A stretch of 64,000 nt of DNA, taken from assembly GCA_003605055.1 (NCBI GenBank), contig QZKP01000012.1, positions 1 to 64,000 on the forward strand, read 5' to 3'. The notes below the pieces were generated by a model. That model had not been told where the DNA came from. It did not search any database and saw only the letters and a program-made list of their open reading frames with translations. This stretch comes from Desulfarculus sp. Lineage in GTDB: Bacteria > Desulfobacterota > Desulfarculia > Desulfarculales > Desulfarculaceae. Position 1 is the first letter of the stretch; each line of letters opens with the position of its first letter. Shown here piece by piece: positions 48,238 to 55,119 of this stretch. A program made the translations under genes and the position numbers.

Positions 48238-49925
48238 GGACCTACGGGGATCTGGTCTTCTGGTGGGGCAATATCCACCAAGACGGCGAGCGCTGGTGGA
48301 TCATCCGCGAGCTGGAGCCCCAGGTCTGCATCCGCCTCAAGCACGTTTTTCAGGGCATAGCCAAGGGCCGCACGGCGCCCTTCCGATTGCCCGACACCCT
48401 GGCCGCGGCCGCGGACCTGGCCTGGTTCGTGAGCCGCTACCCCCTGCGCATGAGCGAGGGCGACCGCGCCCGCCTGGAACAGCGCCAGCAGCGGTTTTGG
48501 GCCGACCAGGAGGAGATGGCGCAGATACTCAGCCCCGACTACCAGCCCCAGGGCGAGTGGCGCTTGCGGCCCGGCGAGGCGCTGCGGCCCTACCAAGCCC
48601 GCACCGTGGCCCTGCTGCGCAAAAACCGGGCCCTGCTCTGCGCCGACGAGCTGGGCCTGGGCAAGACCTACACCGGCCTGGCCGCCGCCGCCCACCCCGA
48701 CGCGCTGCCCGCCCTGGTGGTGGCCGAGCCGCACCTGCAAAATCAGTGGGCCCGCCGGGCCATGGCTTTCGCCGGCCTGAACAGCCATATCATCCGCAAG
48801 TCCAAGCCCTACCCGCTGCCCCCCAAGGATCTGTTCATCATCACCTATCACAAGCTGGCCGGCTGGGTGGACGTTTTCGCGGCCAAGCCGCCGGGGCTGC
48901 TAATCCTGGAGGAGGCCCAATCGCTGCGCAAGGGCGACACTACCAACAAGGGCCTGGCGGCCCGGGCCGTCGCCGCGGGCGGCCGCTACGTCCTGGGGCT
49001 CACAGCCACGCCCATCTACAACTACGGCGTGGAGATTTACAACCTGCTGGACATCATGCGGCCGGGCTGCCTGGGCCGGCGGGAGGACTTTGAGCGGGAG
49101 TGGGTGGGCAACGGACGAAAGGGCCTGGTGCGCGATCCCAGGGCCCTGGGCGCCTTTCTGCGCGAGGCGCACCTGATGCTGCGCCACACCCGCAAGGAGG
49201 TGGGGCGGCAGTTGCCGCCGGTCAATGTGATCCTGGAGACGGTGGACCACGACAGCCGGCCGCTGCGAGACGTGGAGGCGCTGGCCGAGCGCCTGGCCGC
49301 CGCCACCCTGCGTGGCAGCTTCACCGAACGCGGCGAGGCGTCCCGGCAATTCGACATGTTGCTGCGCCAGGCCACGGGCCTGGCCAAGGCGCCCCATGTG
49401 GCCCAATACGCGCGCCTGTTCGCCGAGAGCGGCGAGCCCGTGCTCCTGGCCGGCTGGCACCGCGCGGTCTACGAGGTCTGGCTAAAGGCCTTGGCTGACC
49501 TCAACCCGGTGCTCTACACGGGCAGCGAGTCGCCGGCCCAGAAAGAGGCCAGCGTGCGCGAGTTCATGGGGGGCCGCAGCCAGGTGATGATTATGTCCCT
49601 GCGCTCGGGCATCGGACTGGACGTGCTGCAGGGGCGCTGCAGCACCGTGGTCTTCGGCGAGTTGGACTGGAGCCCCAAGGTGCACGAGCAATTGATCGGT
49701 CGGGTGCACCGCGACGGCCAGCGAAACCCGGTGATGGCCGTGTACCTGACCAGCGAGGAGGGCTCCGACCCCACCATGATCGAGGTGCTGGGGGTCAAGG
49801 CCCACCAGGCCCAGGGCGTGACCGACCCGCTGCTGGCGGCCCAGCCCGTGCATAGCGATCCGGCGCGGGTCAAGGCCCTGGCCCGGGACTACCTGGCCCG
49901 GCGCGGCCAAAGGAGGGCGGCATGA
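48234..49925 (+). CDS. SNF2-type superfamily II helicase
   Basis: 563 residues. Helicase motifs: RPYQARTVALL (about 120-130), Walker A-type ADELGLGKTYTGLAAA (about 140-155), VAEPHLQNQWARRA (motif Ia), LLILEEAQSL (DEAQ-like Walker B), GLTATPIYN (motif III), and C-terminal MSLRSGIGLDVLQG and LIGRVHRDGQRN (motif VI). dsDNA translocase or helicase in phage replication/recombination. It starts at GTG 48234. It follows the nuclease-like gene with a 4-nt overlap. Confidence 0.9.
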   Translation: MRTYGDLVFWWGNIHQDGERWWIIRELEPQVCIRLKHVFQGIAKGRTAPFRLPDTLAAAADLAWFVSRYPLRMSEGDRARLEQRQQRFWADQEEMAQILSPDYQPQGEWRLRPGEALRPYQARTVALLRKNRALLCADELGLGKTYTGLAAAAHPDALPALVVAEPHLQNQWARRAMAFAGLNSHIIRKSKPYPLPPKDLFIITYHKLAGWVDVFAAKPPGLLILEEAQSLRKGDTTNKGLAARAVAAGGRYVLGLTATPIYNYGVEIYNLLDIMRPGCLGRREDFEREWVGNGRKGLVRDPRALGAFLREAHLMLRHTRKEVGRQLPPVNVILETVDHDSRPLRDVEALAERLAAATLRGSFTERGEASRQFDMLLRQATGLAKAPHVAQYARLFAESGEPVLLAGWHRAVYEVWLKALADLNPVLYTGSESPAQKEASVREFMGGRSQVMIMSLRSGIGLDVLQGRCSTVVFGELDWSPKVHEQLIGRVHRDGQRNPVMAVYLTSEEGSDPTMIEVLGVKAHQAQGVTDPLLAAQPVHSDPARVKALARDYLARRGQRRAA

Positions 49926-50101
49926 TTGAGCCCGGCGCGACCCTGGACAAGGCGCGGGCGCTGATCACCGGAGAGCGCCACCGGGCCTACGGCCCGCCCG
50001 CCCAGGCCCTGGGGGCCGTGGCCGACGCCTGGCGCGCCTACTGGGCCGCCAAGGGCCTGCACGTGCCCTTTTCGGCCGCAATTGGCGAAGGCATCATCTA
50101 G
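49922..50101 (+). CDS. Short DUF6378-like protein, probably truncated
   Basis: 59 residues. LDKARALITGERHRAYGPPAQALGAVADAWRAYW (in part, residues 9-42) matches the N-terminal half of phage DUF6378 proteins, which normally go on with an acidic helix and a Lys/Arg pair. Here it ends after ...FSAAIGEGII. Either a short variant or a 3' truncation. ATGA overlap with the helicase gene. Confidence 0.5.
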   Translation: MIEPGATLDKARALITGERHRAYGPPAQALGAVADAWRAYWAAKGLHVPFSAAIGEGII

Positions 50102-50113
50102 GCGGAGGGGCGC

Positions 50114-51004
50114 GTGTCGGGCTACTCGCAGATCAACGGCGGCCAGGTTTGGTACGAGTTGGCCAAGGCCGAGGTCAACTCGGACGCCCGTAGCCTGTTC
50201 TTTTTCTTGCTGGCGCCAGCCACCGAGCGCCCCACGGCGGGGCTCCGGCGTTTCCTGCCCAGCGAGCCCCTGTCCTTCATGCCGGACTGGTCGCTGGAGA
50301 CGGCCCAGGAGGCGCTTAGGGCCCTAGAGAGGGCCGATCTGGTGCGATACGACCCCAAGGCCGCGCTAATCTTTGTCCCCTTCCTCTTGGTGATGCAACC
50401 CTGCAAGGGGCCCAACGCAGTCAACGGAGCGGCCAGCGCCATAGAGAATTACCCGGACTCGCCCGTGCTGGCCGGCGCCCTGGAGCATCTGGCCCAGGCC
50501 GCGCGGGAGGCCGCGGCCAACGCCCGGGAGCGCGCCGATGGCGACGCCAAGAAAAAGGAGTCCGCGGAGCGCTCGGCCGAGCAAATGGAGGACCTGGCCC
50601 GGTCCCTGACCGCGCGCCTGAGCCGTGTGGGCCAGGGCGAGTTGCCCCTGCAACCCCCTGCCAAGGGGCTTGCAAGCCCCTCTCTAGGGGATGCCAAGGG
50701 GCTTCAAAGGGGCTCGGAAACCCCTTCAAAGGGGCTTGGCCCGGCGGCCGAAAACAAAACCGGAAGCCCCTCCGAAGCCCCTTCGGAAGCCCCTCCGAAG
50801 GGGGTGCCAAGGGGCTTGCGAAGCCCCTTCGAAGGGGCTTCTCGCGTAACGCGCGCGCGTGCGCGACCCGATCCCGAACCCGAGCCCGAAGAAAAAGAGT
50901 CCCCCCGAAAGCCCCCCCCACGCGGCGGACCGCCCAGCCGGCTGGGCAGCGTCCTGGGAAGGTTGGGAATGGGCAAAGGCAAAGACCCAGGAGGCAATCC
51001 GTGA
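50114..51004 (+). CDS. Phage replication initiator (lambda O-like) carrying the origin
   Basis: 296 residues from GTG 50114-50116, preceded by GGCGGAGGGGCGC. N-terminal domain (1-110) has a winged-helix look (AKAEVNSDARSLFFFLLAPA; DWSLETAQEALRALERADLV). The middle (about 180-240) is a low-complexity stretch encoded by an array of AAGGGGCTT-type repeats, the arrangement of lambda O with ori inside the gene. The C-terminus is basic. Followed with GTGA overlap by a DnaC-like loader, as O is by P. Confidence 0.75.
   Translation: MSGYSQINGGQVWYELAKAEVNSDARSLFFFLLAPATERPTAGLRRFLPSEPLSFMPDWSLETAQEALRALERADLVRYDPKAALIFVPFLLVMQPCKGPNAVNGAASAIENYPDSPVLAGALEHLAQAAREAAANARERADGDAKKKESAERSAEQMEDLARSLTARLSRVGQGELPLQPPAKGLASPSLGDAKGLQRGSETPSKGLGPAAENKTGSPSEAPSEAPPKGVPRGLRSPFEGASRVTRARARPDPEPEPEEKESPRKPPPRGGPPSRLGSVLGRLGMGKGKDPGGNP
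50663..50840. other. Predicted phage replication origin: 13 iterons AAGGGGCTT / AAGCCCCTT
   Basis: Exact 9-mers start at 50663, 50696, 50729, 50775, 50809, 50821 and 50832. One-mismatch copies start at 50674, 50707, 50718, 50764, 50787 and 50798. Both orientations occur and several form back-to-back palindromes (for example 50821-50840). An A-rich patch (GAAAACAAAACC, 50750-50761) lies near the centre and could be the unwinding site. The array is within the replication-protein gene. Confidence 0.75.
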
Positions 51005-51849
51005 ACGCACAAAGCGCCATGCTAGGGCCAGAGGCCAGCCAAGAGAGGCCGCCTTGCCCTTCCTGCCCCCCGGAGATCACCGAAGGCATCTGCCGGCGGT
51101 GCGGCGGGGTCACCAAGCCATGGGTCTATTACGCCCAAGTCATGGGCGGGTGGCGCTGGGTAGAGCCGCCCGAGCTTTGCGAGCGATGCAGCGCCCAGGC
51201 CGAGCGCCGGGCCGAGGCCATAGAGCGCCGCGACGCCTACGCCGACCTGGTGGCCAAGGCCGGACTGCCCACCGAAGCCAGCGAGTGGACGTTCGCCAAG
51301 GCGGCCGCGGCCGCGGCCCGGCTCAAGACGGGCGAGGACCTGGCGGCCTGGCAGCGCGCTTGGGAGCAGGCGCGGTGCTGGCAGTCCGACAGCTTCGGCC
51401 TGCTGCTGCAGGGCCCCACGGGCACGGGCAAGACCGTGCTGGCCGTGTGCGCGCTCAAGGGCTGGCTCTGGCGGCGGCAGGCTCCGGGGCTGTACGTCTC
51501 GGCGCCGGCGGTCAACGCGGCCCTGGGCGCCAAGCGCCGGCCCGAGCGCAAGGCCTGGGCGCGGGAGGCGCTGGAGGCGGGTCAGGCCGCGGGCCTGGTG
51601 GTGGTGGACGACTTCGCGGTGGAGCGGCTCCTGGCCGAGGCGCAGCGGGCGCTGGTGGCCCTGGTGGACCGGCGCCGGGCGGACGGCCGGCCCACGCTGC
51701 TGGTCACCAACGCCGACCGGGAGCAGATCGCCGCCCGCTTCCGGCGCGCGGATCCGCACGGCCGGCTGGCCGACCGCCTGGCCGACTACTGCCCCACGGT
51801 GCTGGTGGAGGGCGAGAGCTTCCGCCGGCTGATGGCAGGGGGCGCGTGA
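51001..51849 (+). CDS. DnaC-like helicase loader / phage P equivalent
   Basis: 282 residues. N-terminal zinc ribbon (CPSCP ... CRRCGG, about 18-35; CERCSAQ near 62), then an AAA+ ATPase with Walker A LLQGPTGTGKTVL (about 134-146), Walker B VVVDDFAVERL (about 200-210) and sensor VTNADREQ. It would load the host DnaB onto the phage origin. GTG 51001 overlaps the end of the initiator gene. Confidence 0.88.
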   Translation: MNAQSAMLGPEASQERPPCPSCPPEITEGICRRCGGVTKPWVYYAQVMGGWRWVEPPELCERCSAQAERRAEAIERRDAYADLVAKAGLPTEASEWTFAKAAAAAARLKTGEDLAAWQRAWEQARCWQSDSFGLLLQGPTGTGKTVLAVCALKGWLWRRQAPGLYVSAPAVNAALGAKRRPERKAWAREALEAGQAAGLVVVDDFAVERLLAEAQRALVALVDRRRADGRPTLLVTNADREQIAARFRRADPHGRLADRLADYCPTVLVEGESFRRLMAGGA

Positions 51850-52220
51850 TGGCGAGGTTTCGCGCTGCCGGCCGACACTACAGGCCGCCCTGGTCTGCTA
51901 CGGCCGCCAGCATGCTCTGGTACAGCCAACAATTGCGCCGGCTAAAGCGACAGGTTGAACCGCAGCTTGAAGTCGGGGTGTTGGGCGACATAGTGCGCCA
52001 AAACCAAGGGGTGACGGCCGCCCGCGCCAAGGAGCTTCTTGACTCACTCCTGGCCGAGGCAGCCCGGAAAGAGGCGGCAGCTCGGAGGTTGCTGCGCACC
52101 ACGCCGCTGCGGCGGGGCTGGGTGCGGTGCCGGCGCGTGGCGGACTCTCCCGGCGGCCCCGTGGCCGACACAGACGAACTGCGCCGGGCCCTGTACGCCC
52201 CCCCCAAGGGGCGGCCATGA
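51849..52220 (+). CDS. Unknown 123-residue phage protein
   Basis: Basic helical protein (LWYSQQLRRLKRQVEPQLEV; AKELLDSLLAEAARKEAAAR). TGATG junction with the loader gene. No family recognised; position suggests an early replication or regulatory role. Confidence 0.55.
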   Translation: MARFRAAGRHYRPPWSATAASMLWYSQQLRRLKRQVEPQLEVGVLGDIVRQNQGVTAARAKELLDSLLAEAARKEAAARRLLRTTPLRRGWVRCRRVADSPGGPVADTDELRRALYAPPKGRP

Positions 52221-52645
52221 ACGTGGTGATAAATCCCTTCCCCCGCGAGGTGGCCGACGCGGTGGTGGACCTGTTGGAGCGCTGGTTGGAGTGGCGGTCC
52301 CTGCAGGGCGTGATCAGCTCCATCCGCCTGCCGGACCCGGACCTGGTCTATCGCATCACCGGGCACGGCGAAGTGGCCAGCCGGCGGTTCATCCTGGCCC
52401 CCTGCACCGCGCCCAGAGACCCAGGCCGCATGTTCGACTTCAACCTGGCGTTCCTGGACCTGGAGCCGGACCAGCAGCTTTATATCCTGGCCTGGCTATC
52501 ACGCAAGGAGGACCCATGGCTCGAGGGCAAGAGCTGGAGCAGCTTGCTAAGCTCGTTGGACATGACCCGGTGGCAGTTCGCAAAGCTGCTCATCGGCGCC
52601 TTGCAGGCGCTGGCGGGGATATGCCGGGAGAGGAGGCTCATATGA
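52217..52645 (+). CDS. Unknown 142-residue phage protein
   Basis: Soluble alpha/beta protein (PFPREVADAVVDLLERWLEW; FDFNLAFLDLEPDQQLYILA) with a C-terminal HTH-like stretch (LLSSLDMTRWQFAKLLIGAL). ATGA overlap with both neighbours. No family recognised. Confidence 0.6.
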   Translation: MNVVINPFPREVADAVVDLLERWLEWRSLQGVISSIRLPDPDLVYRITGHGEVASRRFILAPCTAPRDPGRMFDFNLAFLDLEPDQQLYILAWLSRKEDPWLEGKSWSSLLSSLDMTRWQFAKLLIGALQALAGICRERRLI

Positions 52646-52857
52646 GGCCCGAGCGGGTGGACTTCCTCTCCGGCTGGACGGCCATTGCCGTTGAGTTGGG
52701 CGTCTGCGAGAGGACCGTCCGGCGCTGGCATCAGAGGTACGGCCTGCCCGTGGAGTTCCTGGGCAATAACCCCACCACCACGCGGGCTAAGCTGCAGGCC
52801 TGGGCCGACCACCCCAACTCGCGCAAGGGCGGTAGGAAGAAGGGCAGGGATGCTTAG
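52642..52857 (+). CDS. Small helix-turn-helix protein
   Basis: 71 residues; LSGWTAIAVELGVCERTVRR (about 9-28) is a clear HTH of the terminase-small/MerR type, with a basic GRKKGRD tail. ATG 52642 has AGAGGAGGCTC upstream and overlaps the previous stop. Possibly the late-gene regulator, or a small terminase-like protein at an unusual position. Confidence 0.65.
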   Translation: MRPERVDFLSGWTAIAVELGVCERTVRRWHQRYGLPVEFLGNNPTTTRAKLQAWADHPNSRKGGRKKGRDA

Positions 52858-53149
52858 CAAGCTGTTCATGCTGCTGGCGGCCGCGCTGTTGGTGGGGTTG
52901 GCCGTGGCCAACCTGGGGGCCAATACCATCGCCGCCATCGTCGTGTTGTGGTGGCTGCTGGGCTGCCTGGTCACCCGGTGGGCCTGGGCCGTGTTCGTGG
53001 GCCAGGACAGGAGCAGCGCCTGGAAGTGGGGATGGGCCGTGGCCCTGGGGGGCGCCTGGCCTCTCTGGGCGACGCTGGCCGCCCTGGCGCTGGCCGGGGA
53101 AGCGGCCTCCGCGGGCGACGAGGGTGCGGGAAAGGGCGGGTGTCCGTAA
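52850..53149 (+). CDS. Phage membrane protein, three helices (possible holin)
   Basis: 99 residues. Helices at about 4-24, 26-47 and 61-83, short loops and a polar C-terminus: the size and topology of a class I holin. No endolysin is adjacent, so the assignment is open. Its stop codon lies in the first of five 10-bp repeats. Confidence 0.5.
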   Translation: MLSKLFMLLAAALLVGLAVANLGANTIAAIVVLWWLLGCLVTRWAWAVFVGQDRSSAWKWGWAVALGGAWPLWATLAALALAGEAASAGDEGAGKGGCP

Positions 53150-53190
53150 TTGTCCGCGTTTGTCCGCAAATGTCCGCACTAGTCCGTTGA
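53141..53190. repeat. Five tandem 10-bp repeats, TGTCCGnnnn
   Basis: Units TGTCCGTAAT, TGTCCGCGTT, TGTCCGCAAA, TGTCCGCACT and AGTCCGTTGA follow each other without gaps. The 6-bp core recurs every 10 bp, about one helical turn, so one protein could bind all five on the same face of DNA. Unit 1 carries the stop codon of the preceding gene. Confidence 0.85.
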
Positions 53191-53191
53191 C

Positions 53192-53211
53192 TAGGGGGGT
53201 GCACCCCCCTA
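53192..53211. promoter_or_regulatory. 20-bp perfect palindrome downstream of the 10-bp repeats
   Basis: TAGGGGGGTGCACCCCCCTA. It overlaps the TTGACT at 53187-53192; an AT-rich TATGTACAAT lies at 53215-53224. The -35/-10 spacing (22 bp or more) is too long for an unaided promoter, which fits an activator-dependent promoter. Confidence 0.5.
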
Positions 53212-53241
53212 AGATATGTACAATCTCAACGTTGTGTGCAC

Positions 53242-53270
53242 GGCGGGCCCGGAGCCCGCCGCTTCCTTTT
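53242..53270 (+). terminator. Terminator-like hairpin before the GpZ-like gene
   Basis: GGCGGGC, loop CCGGA, GCCCGCC, then GCTTCCTTTT. It lies about 100 bp before the gene at 53362 and may require antitermination. Confidence 0.65.
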
Positions 53271-53361
53271 CGGCGCAGGGGGTGTGCACCATGATCCCGC
53301 GGGCCAAAACCCGCCACGCCCAATCCGCGCAGGAGGGGCCGCTTCGGCGGCCTTTTGCTTT

Positions 53362-53976
53362 ATGGCCTACCTGGTCCTAGAGCCGGGCAAGTTCGACGAG
53401 GTAGCGGCTAAGCTGAGCCGGGTCGCCGGCGGCCTGGCAAAGGTCCTAGAGTCTGGCTTGCACCGCACCTCCAAGGGGATGGCCACCGACACGGCCCGCG
53501 CCGGCCGCGAGATATACAACATCAAGCACGGGCAAATCATCCGCGACCTACGGAAGATATTCCCCAAGATTGCCCGGGGTGACTTCTCTACTGGCGTGGA
53601 CATCGCTCGCAAGGCGCGGAGGCTATCGCTGATGGGCTACTCGCCCCGGCCCAGCAAGCCGGTGAGCAAGGGCGGCACCCGGCCAAGGCAGGGGCCTACG
53701 GTGCTGATCCGCAAGGACCGCGGCCGCAAGGCGGTCAAGGGCGCCTTCATCGCCAGTCCCAAGACAGCCGACGGCACCGAGCCCAGCGGCTATGTCATGT
53801 TCAAACGCAAGGGCAAGGCCCGGACGCCGATCAAAAAGCTAACCGGCCCGGGCGTGATCAGCATTCTCAAGCGAGAGCAAGTGAGGCAGCGGGTATCGGG
53901 CAACGCCCTGGAGCGGCTGCACAAGCAGCTTGACTACGGGACCGAGCGGCTGCTGCAGCGCGCGGGACTAGCGTAA
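53362..53976 (+). CDS. Minor tail protein Z-like (GpZ family)
   Basis: 204 residues, basic. Early region KFDEVAAKLSRVAGGLAKVL, later VLIRKDRGRKAVKGAFIAS and VMFKRKGKARTPIKKLTGPG follow the pattern of lambda gpZ, which connects the tail tube. In lambda the gene is after the capsid genes; here it is isolated upstream of the terminase between two control regions. ATG 53362; the frame extends upstream but through the terminator. Confidence 0.6.
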   Translation: MAYLVLEPGKFDEVAAKLSRVAGGLAKVLESGLHRTSKGMATDTARAGREIYNIKHGQIIRDLRKIFPKIARGDFSTGVDIARKARRLSLMGYSPRPSKPVSKGGTRPRQGPTVLIRKDRGRKAVKGAFIASPKTADGTEPSGYVMFKRKGKARTPIKKLTGPGVISILKREQVRQRVSGNALERLHKQLDYGTERLLQRAGLA

Positions 53977-53993
53977 GAGCCAATGCACTCGGG

Positions 53994-54013
53994 CGCCTGC
54001 ATAAAAGCAGGCG
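53994..54013. promoter_or_regulatory. Hairpin CGCCTGC-ATAAAA-GCAGGCG
   Basis: 7-bp perfect arms, no U tract, 18 bp after the GpZ-like stop. It may stabilise the 3' end of that message. Confidence 0.4.
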
Positions 54014-54016
54014 ATC

Positions 54017-54045
54017 GTTGACACCCCCCTGCGGATGGTGTCAAC
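54017..54045. promoter_or_regulatory. Inverted repeat GTTGACACC / GGTGTCAAC (operator or cos-type site)
   Basis: 9-bp perfect arms, 11-bp spacer. One of the clustered GTTGAC motifs of this region. Confidence 0.55.
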
Positions 54046-54208
54046 CCGGGCCTACTCGCGTCCGCGAAGGTCCAGCCGAGCCCACAACATGCCAGCGAAC
54101 AGGCAATAATTTAAACCTCTTATAACCATCCAGACAATTGATCGCGCCGCCTCAAGGTACTACCAAGGGGGGTACCCCAAACGGGTCGGACGCGAATCGC
54201 AATAAATC

Positions 54209-54260
54209 GTCAACTAATGGGATCAAATTGGGGTTGACAGTTGACGCCCTAGCGTCAACC
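54209..54260. promoter_or_regulatory. Cluster of four GTTGAC/GTCAAC motifs with nested dyads
   Basis: Motif starts at 54209, 54233, 54240 and 54254. GTTGACGC CCTA GCGTCAAC is a perfect 8-bp dyad (54240-54259), and GGTTGAC/GTCAACC (54232-54238 / 54254-54260) is a second pairing. The stretch from 54108 to 54130 nearby is unusually AT-rich for this genome and could hold a promoter. Confidence 0.55.
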
Positions 54261-54300
54261 AGGTTCACGGAAGGAAGCCGTATTTTTTCGGGAAGTTACG

Positions 54301-54336
54301 GGCGGCCCGGTCAACCGGGGCCGCCTTCCTTTTTTA
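54301..54336 (+). terminator. Intrinsic terminator in the non-coding region before the ParB-like gene
   Basis: GGCGGCCCGG / CCGGGGCCGCC around TCAA, followed by TTCCTTTTTT. Strong. It ends any transcript from the region to the left, so the ParB-like gene needs readthrough or its own promoter. No gene is seen between 53977 and 54477 apart from these signals. Confidence 0.85.
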
Positions 54337-54357
54337 CCGGCAACCACAAGGAGAGAC

Positions 54358-54451
54358 GAGGGTTGCTGAGCGGGGATGACGCCCCCGCCCAGCGACCGGA
54401 TGGTGCGAGCATCCGACCAGGCTAACGCCCAACCCTCCTGCCCTGCAGGGC
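54358..54451 (+). ncRNA. Candidate structured RNA in the leader of the ParB-Mom operon
   Basis: The sequence folds into a closed multi-helix unit: P1 GAGGGTTG (54358-54365) with CAACCCTC (54430-54437); P2 CTG-A-GCGGGG (54366-54375) with CCCCGC-C-CAG (54383-54392); P3 CGGATG (54397-54402) with CATCCG (54410-54415); and a following hairpin GCCCTGCAGGGC (54440-54451). All helices are perfect or have one mismatch. It ends 26 nt before the ATG at 54478. It matches no known riboswitch or ribozyme that I recognise. Confidence 0.5.
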
Positions 54452-54477
54452 GGGGGTAGCTTAGCACGGAGAGTCGG

Positions 54478-55119
54478 ATGAAGGCACTGACCATCGAGCA
54501 GTGGCCGCTGGAGCGGCTGCGCCCCTACGCCCGCGACCTGACCAAACAAGACGACGCCACCGTGGCCCGCATGGCCGACCTGGTCCGCACCTATGGCATG
54601 CGCCTGCCCCTGCTGGCCACCAGCGACGGCTGGATCATCGACGGCAAGCTGCGCCTTAAGGCGGTCGTTACCTTGACCGGCGACGAGGTGGAGCGCCTGG
54701 GGCTGGCCACACTGCCGGTGATCCCGGCCGATGACCTGCGCCCCGAGGAGGTCCGGGCCCTGCGCCTGGCCCTCAAGCGCTCGGCATCCTGGGCGCCCTG
54801 GGACAAAGAGGCGCTGGCCGAGGAGCTGCTGGATCTGGAGGCGCTTGACGTTGACCTGAGCCTCACCGGCTTTGACGAGGAGGAGCTACGGGCCCTGCTG
54901 GGCGACGTGGCCGCCACCGATCTGCCCACGCTTCCCAGTGGCGACAAGGACCCGTTTCAGCAGATGGTCTTCACCCTGCACGACCAACAGGCCGAGCGGG
55001 TGAAGGAGGCGCTGTCGGTCTCCAAAGGCATGGGGCACTTTGACCAGGAGCTGAACCGCAACTCCAACGGCAACGCCCTGGCGCGGGTCTGCGACAGCTT
55101 CCTGGCGGCCCATGCCTAG
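54478..55119 (+). CDS. ParB/Srx-domain phage protein
   Basis: 213 residues. N-terminal ParB-like fold: WPLERLRPYARDLTKQDDATV (in part, about 9-28) then LLATSDGWIIDGKLRLKAVV (in part, about 44-62), the GxxR-type nucleotide-binding segment, and VIPADDLRPEEVRALRLALK. The C-terminal part is acidic. ParB-like proteins next to DNA-modification enzymes are common in phages. It overlaps the Mom-like gene by 8 nt, so they are co-translated. ATG 54478 follows GGAGAGTCGG. Confidence 0.82.
   Translation: MKALTIEQWPLERLRPYARDLTKQDDATVARMADLVRTYGMRLPLLATSDGWIIDGKLRLKAVVTLTGDEVERLGLATLPVIPADDLRPEEVRALRLALKRSASWAPWDKEALAEELLDLEALDVDLSLTGFDEEELRALLGDVAATDLPTLPSGDKDPFQQMVFTLHDQQAERVKEALSVSKGMGHFDQELNRNSNGNALARVCDSFLAAHA

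Noticed and set aside
50641-50850. CRISPR-like array
   Set aside because: The 9-bp repeats occur in both orientations with irregular spacing, inside a coding frame; they fit iterons.
53141-53190. CRISPR or microsatellite explanation of the 10-bp repeats
   Set aside because: Units are contiguous with a conserved 6-bp core and variable 4-bp ends; this fits protein-binding sites, not spacers or slippage.
54138-54425. 95-codon open frame in the non-coding region before the ParB-like gene
   Set aside because: Crosses a strong terminator and the dyad cluster; no ribosome binding site; low-complexity composition.
54358-54437. tRNA-like cloverleaf for the structured leader
   Set aside because: No T-loop, no anticodon arm of correct size and no CCA-like end.
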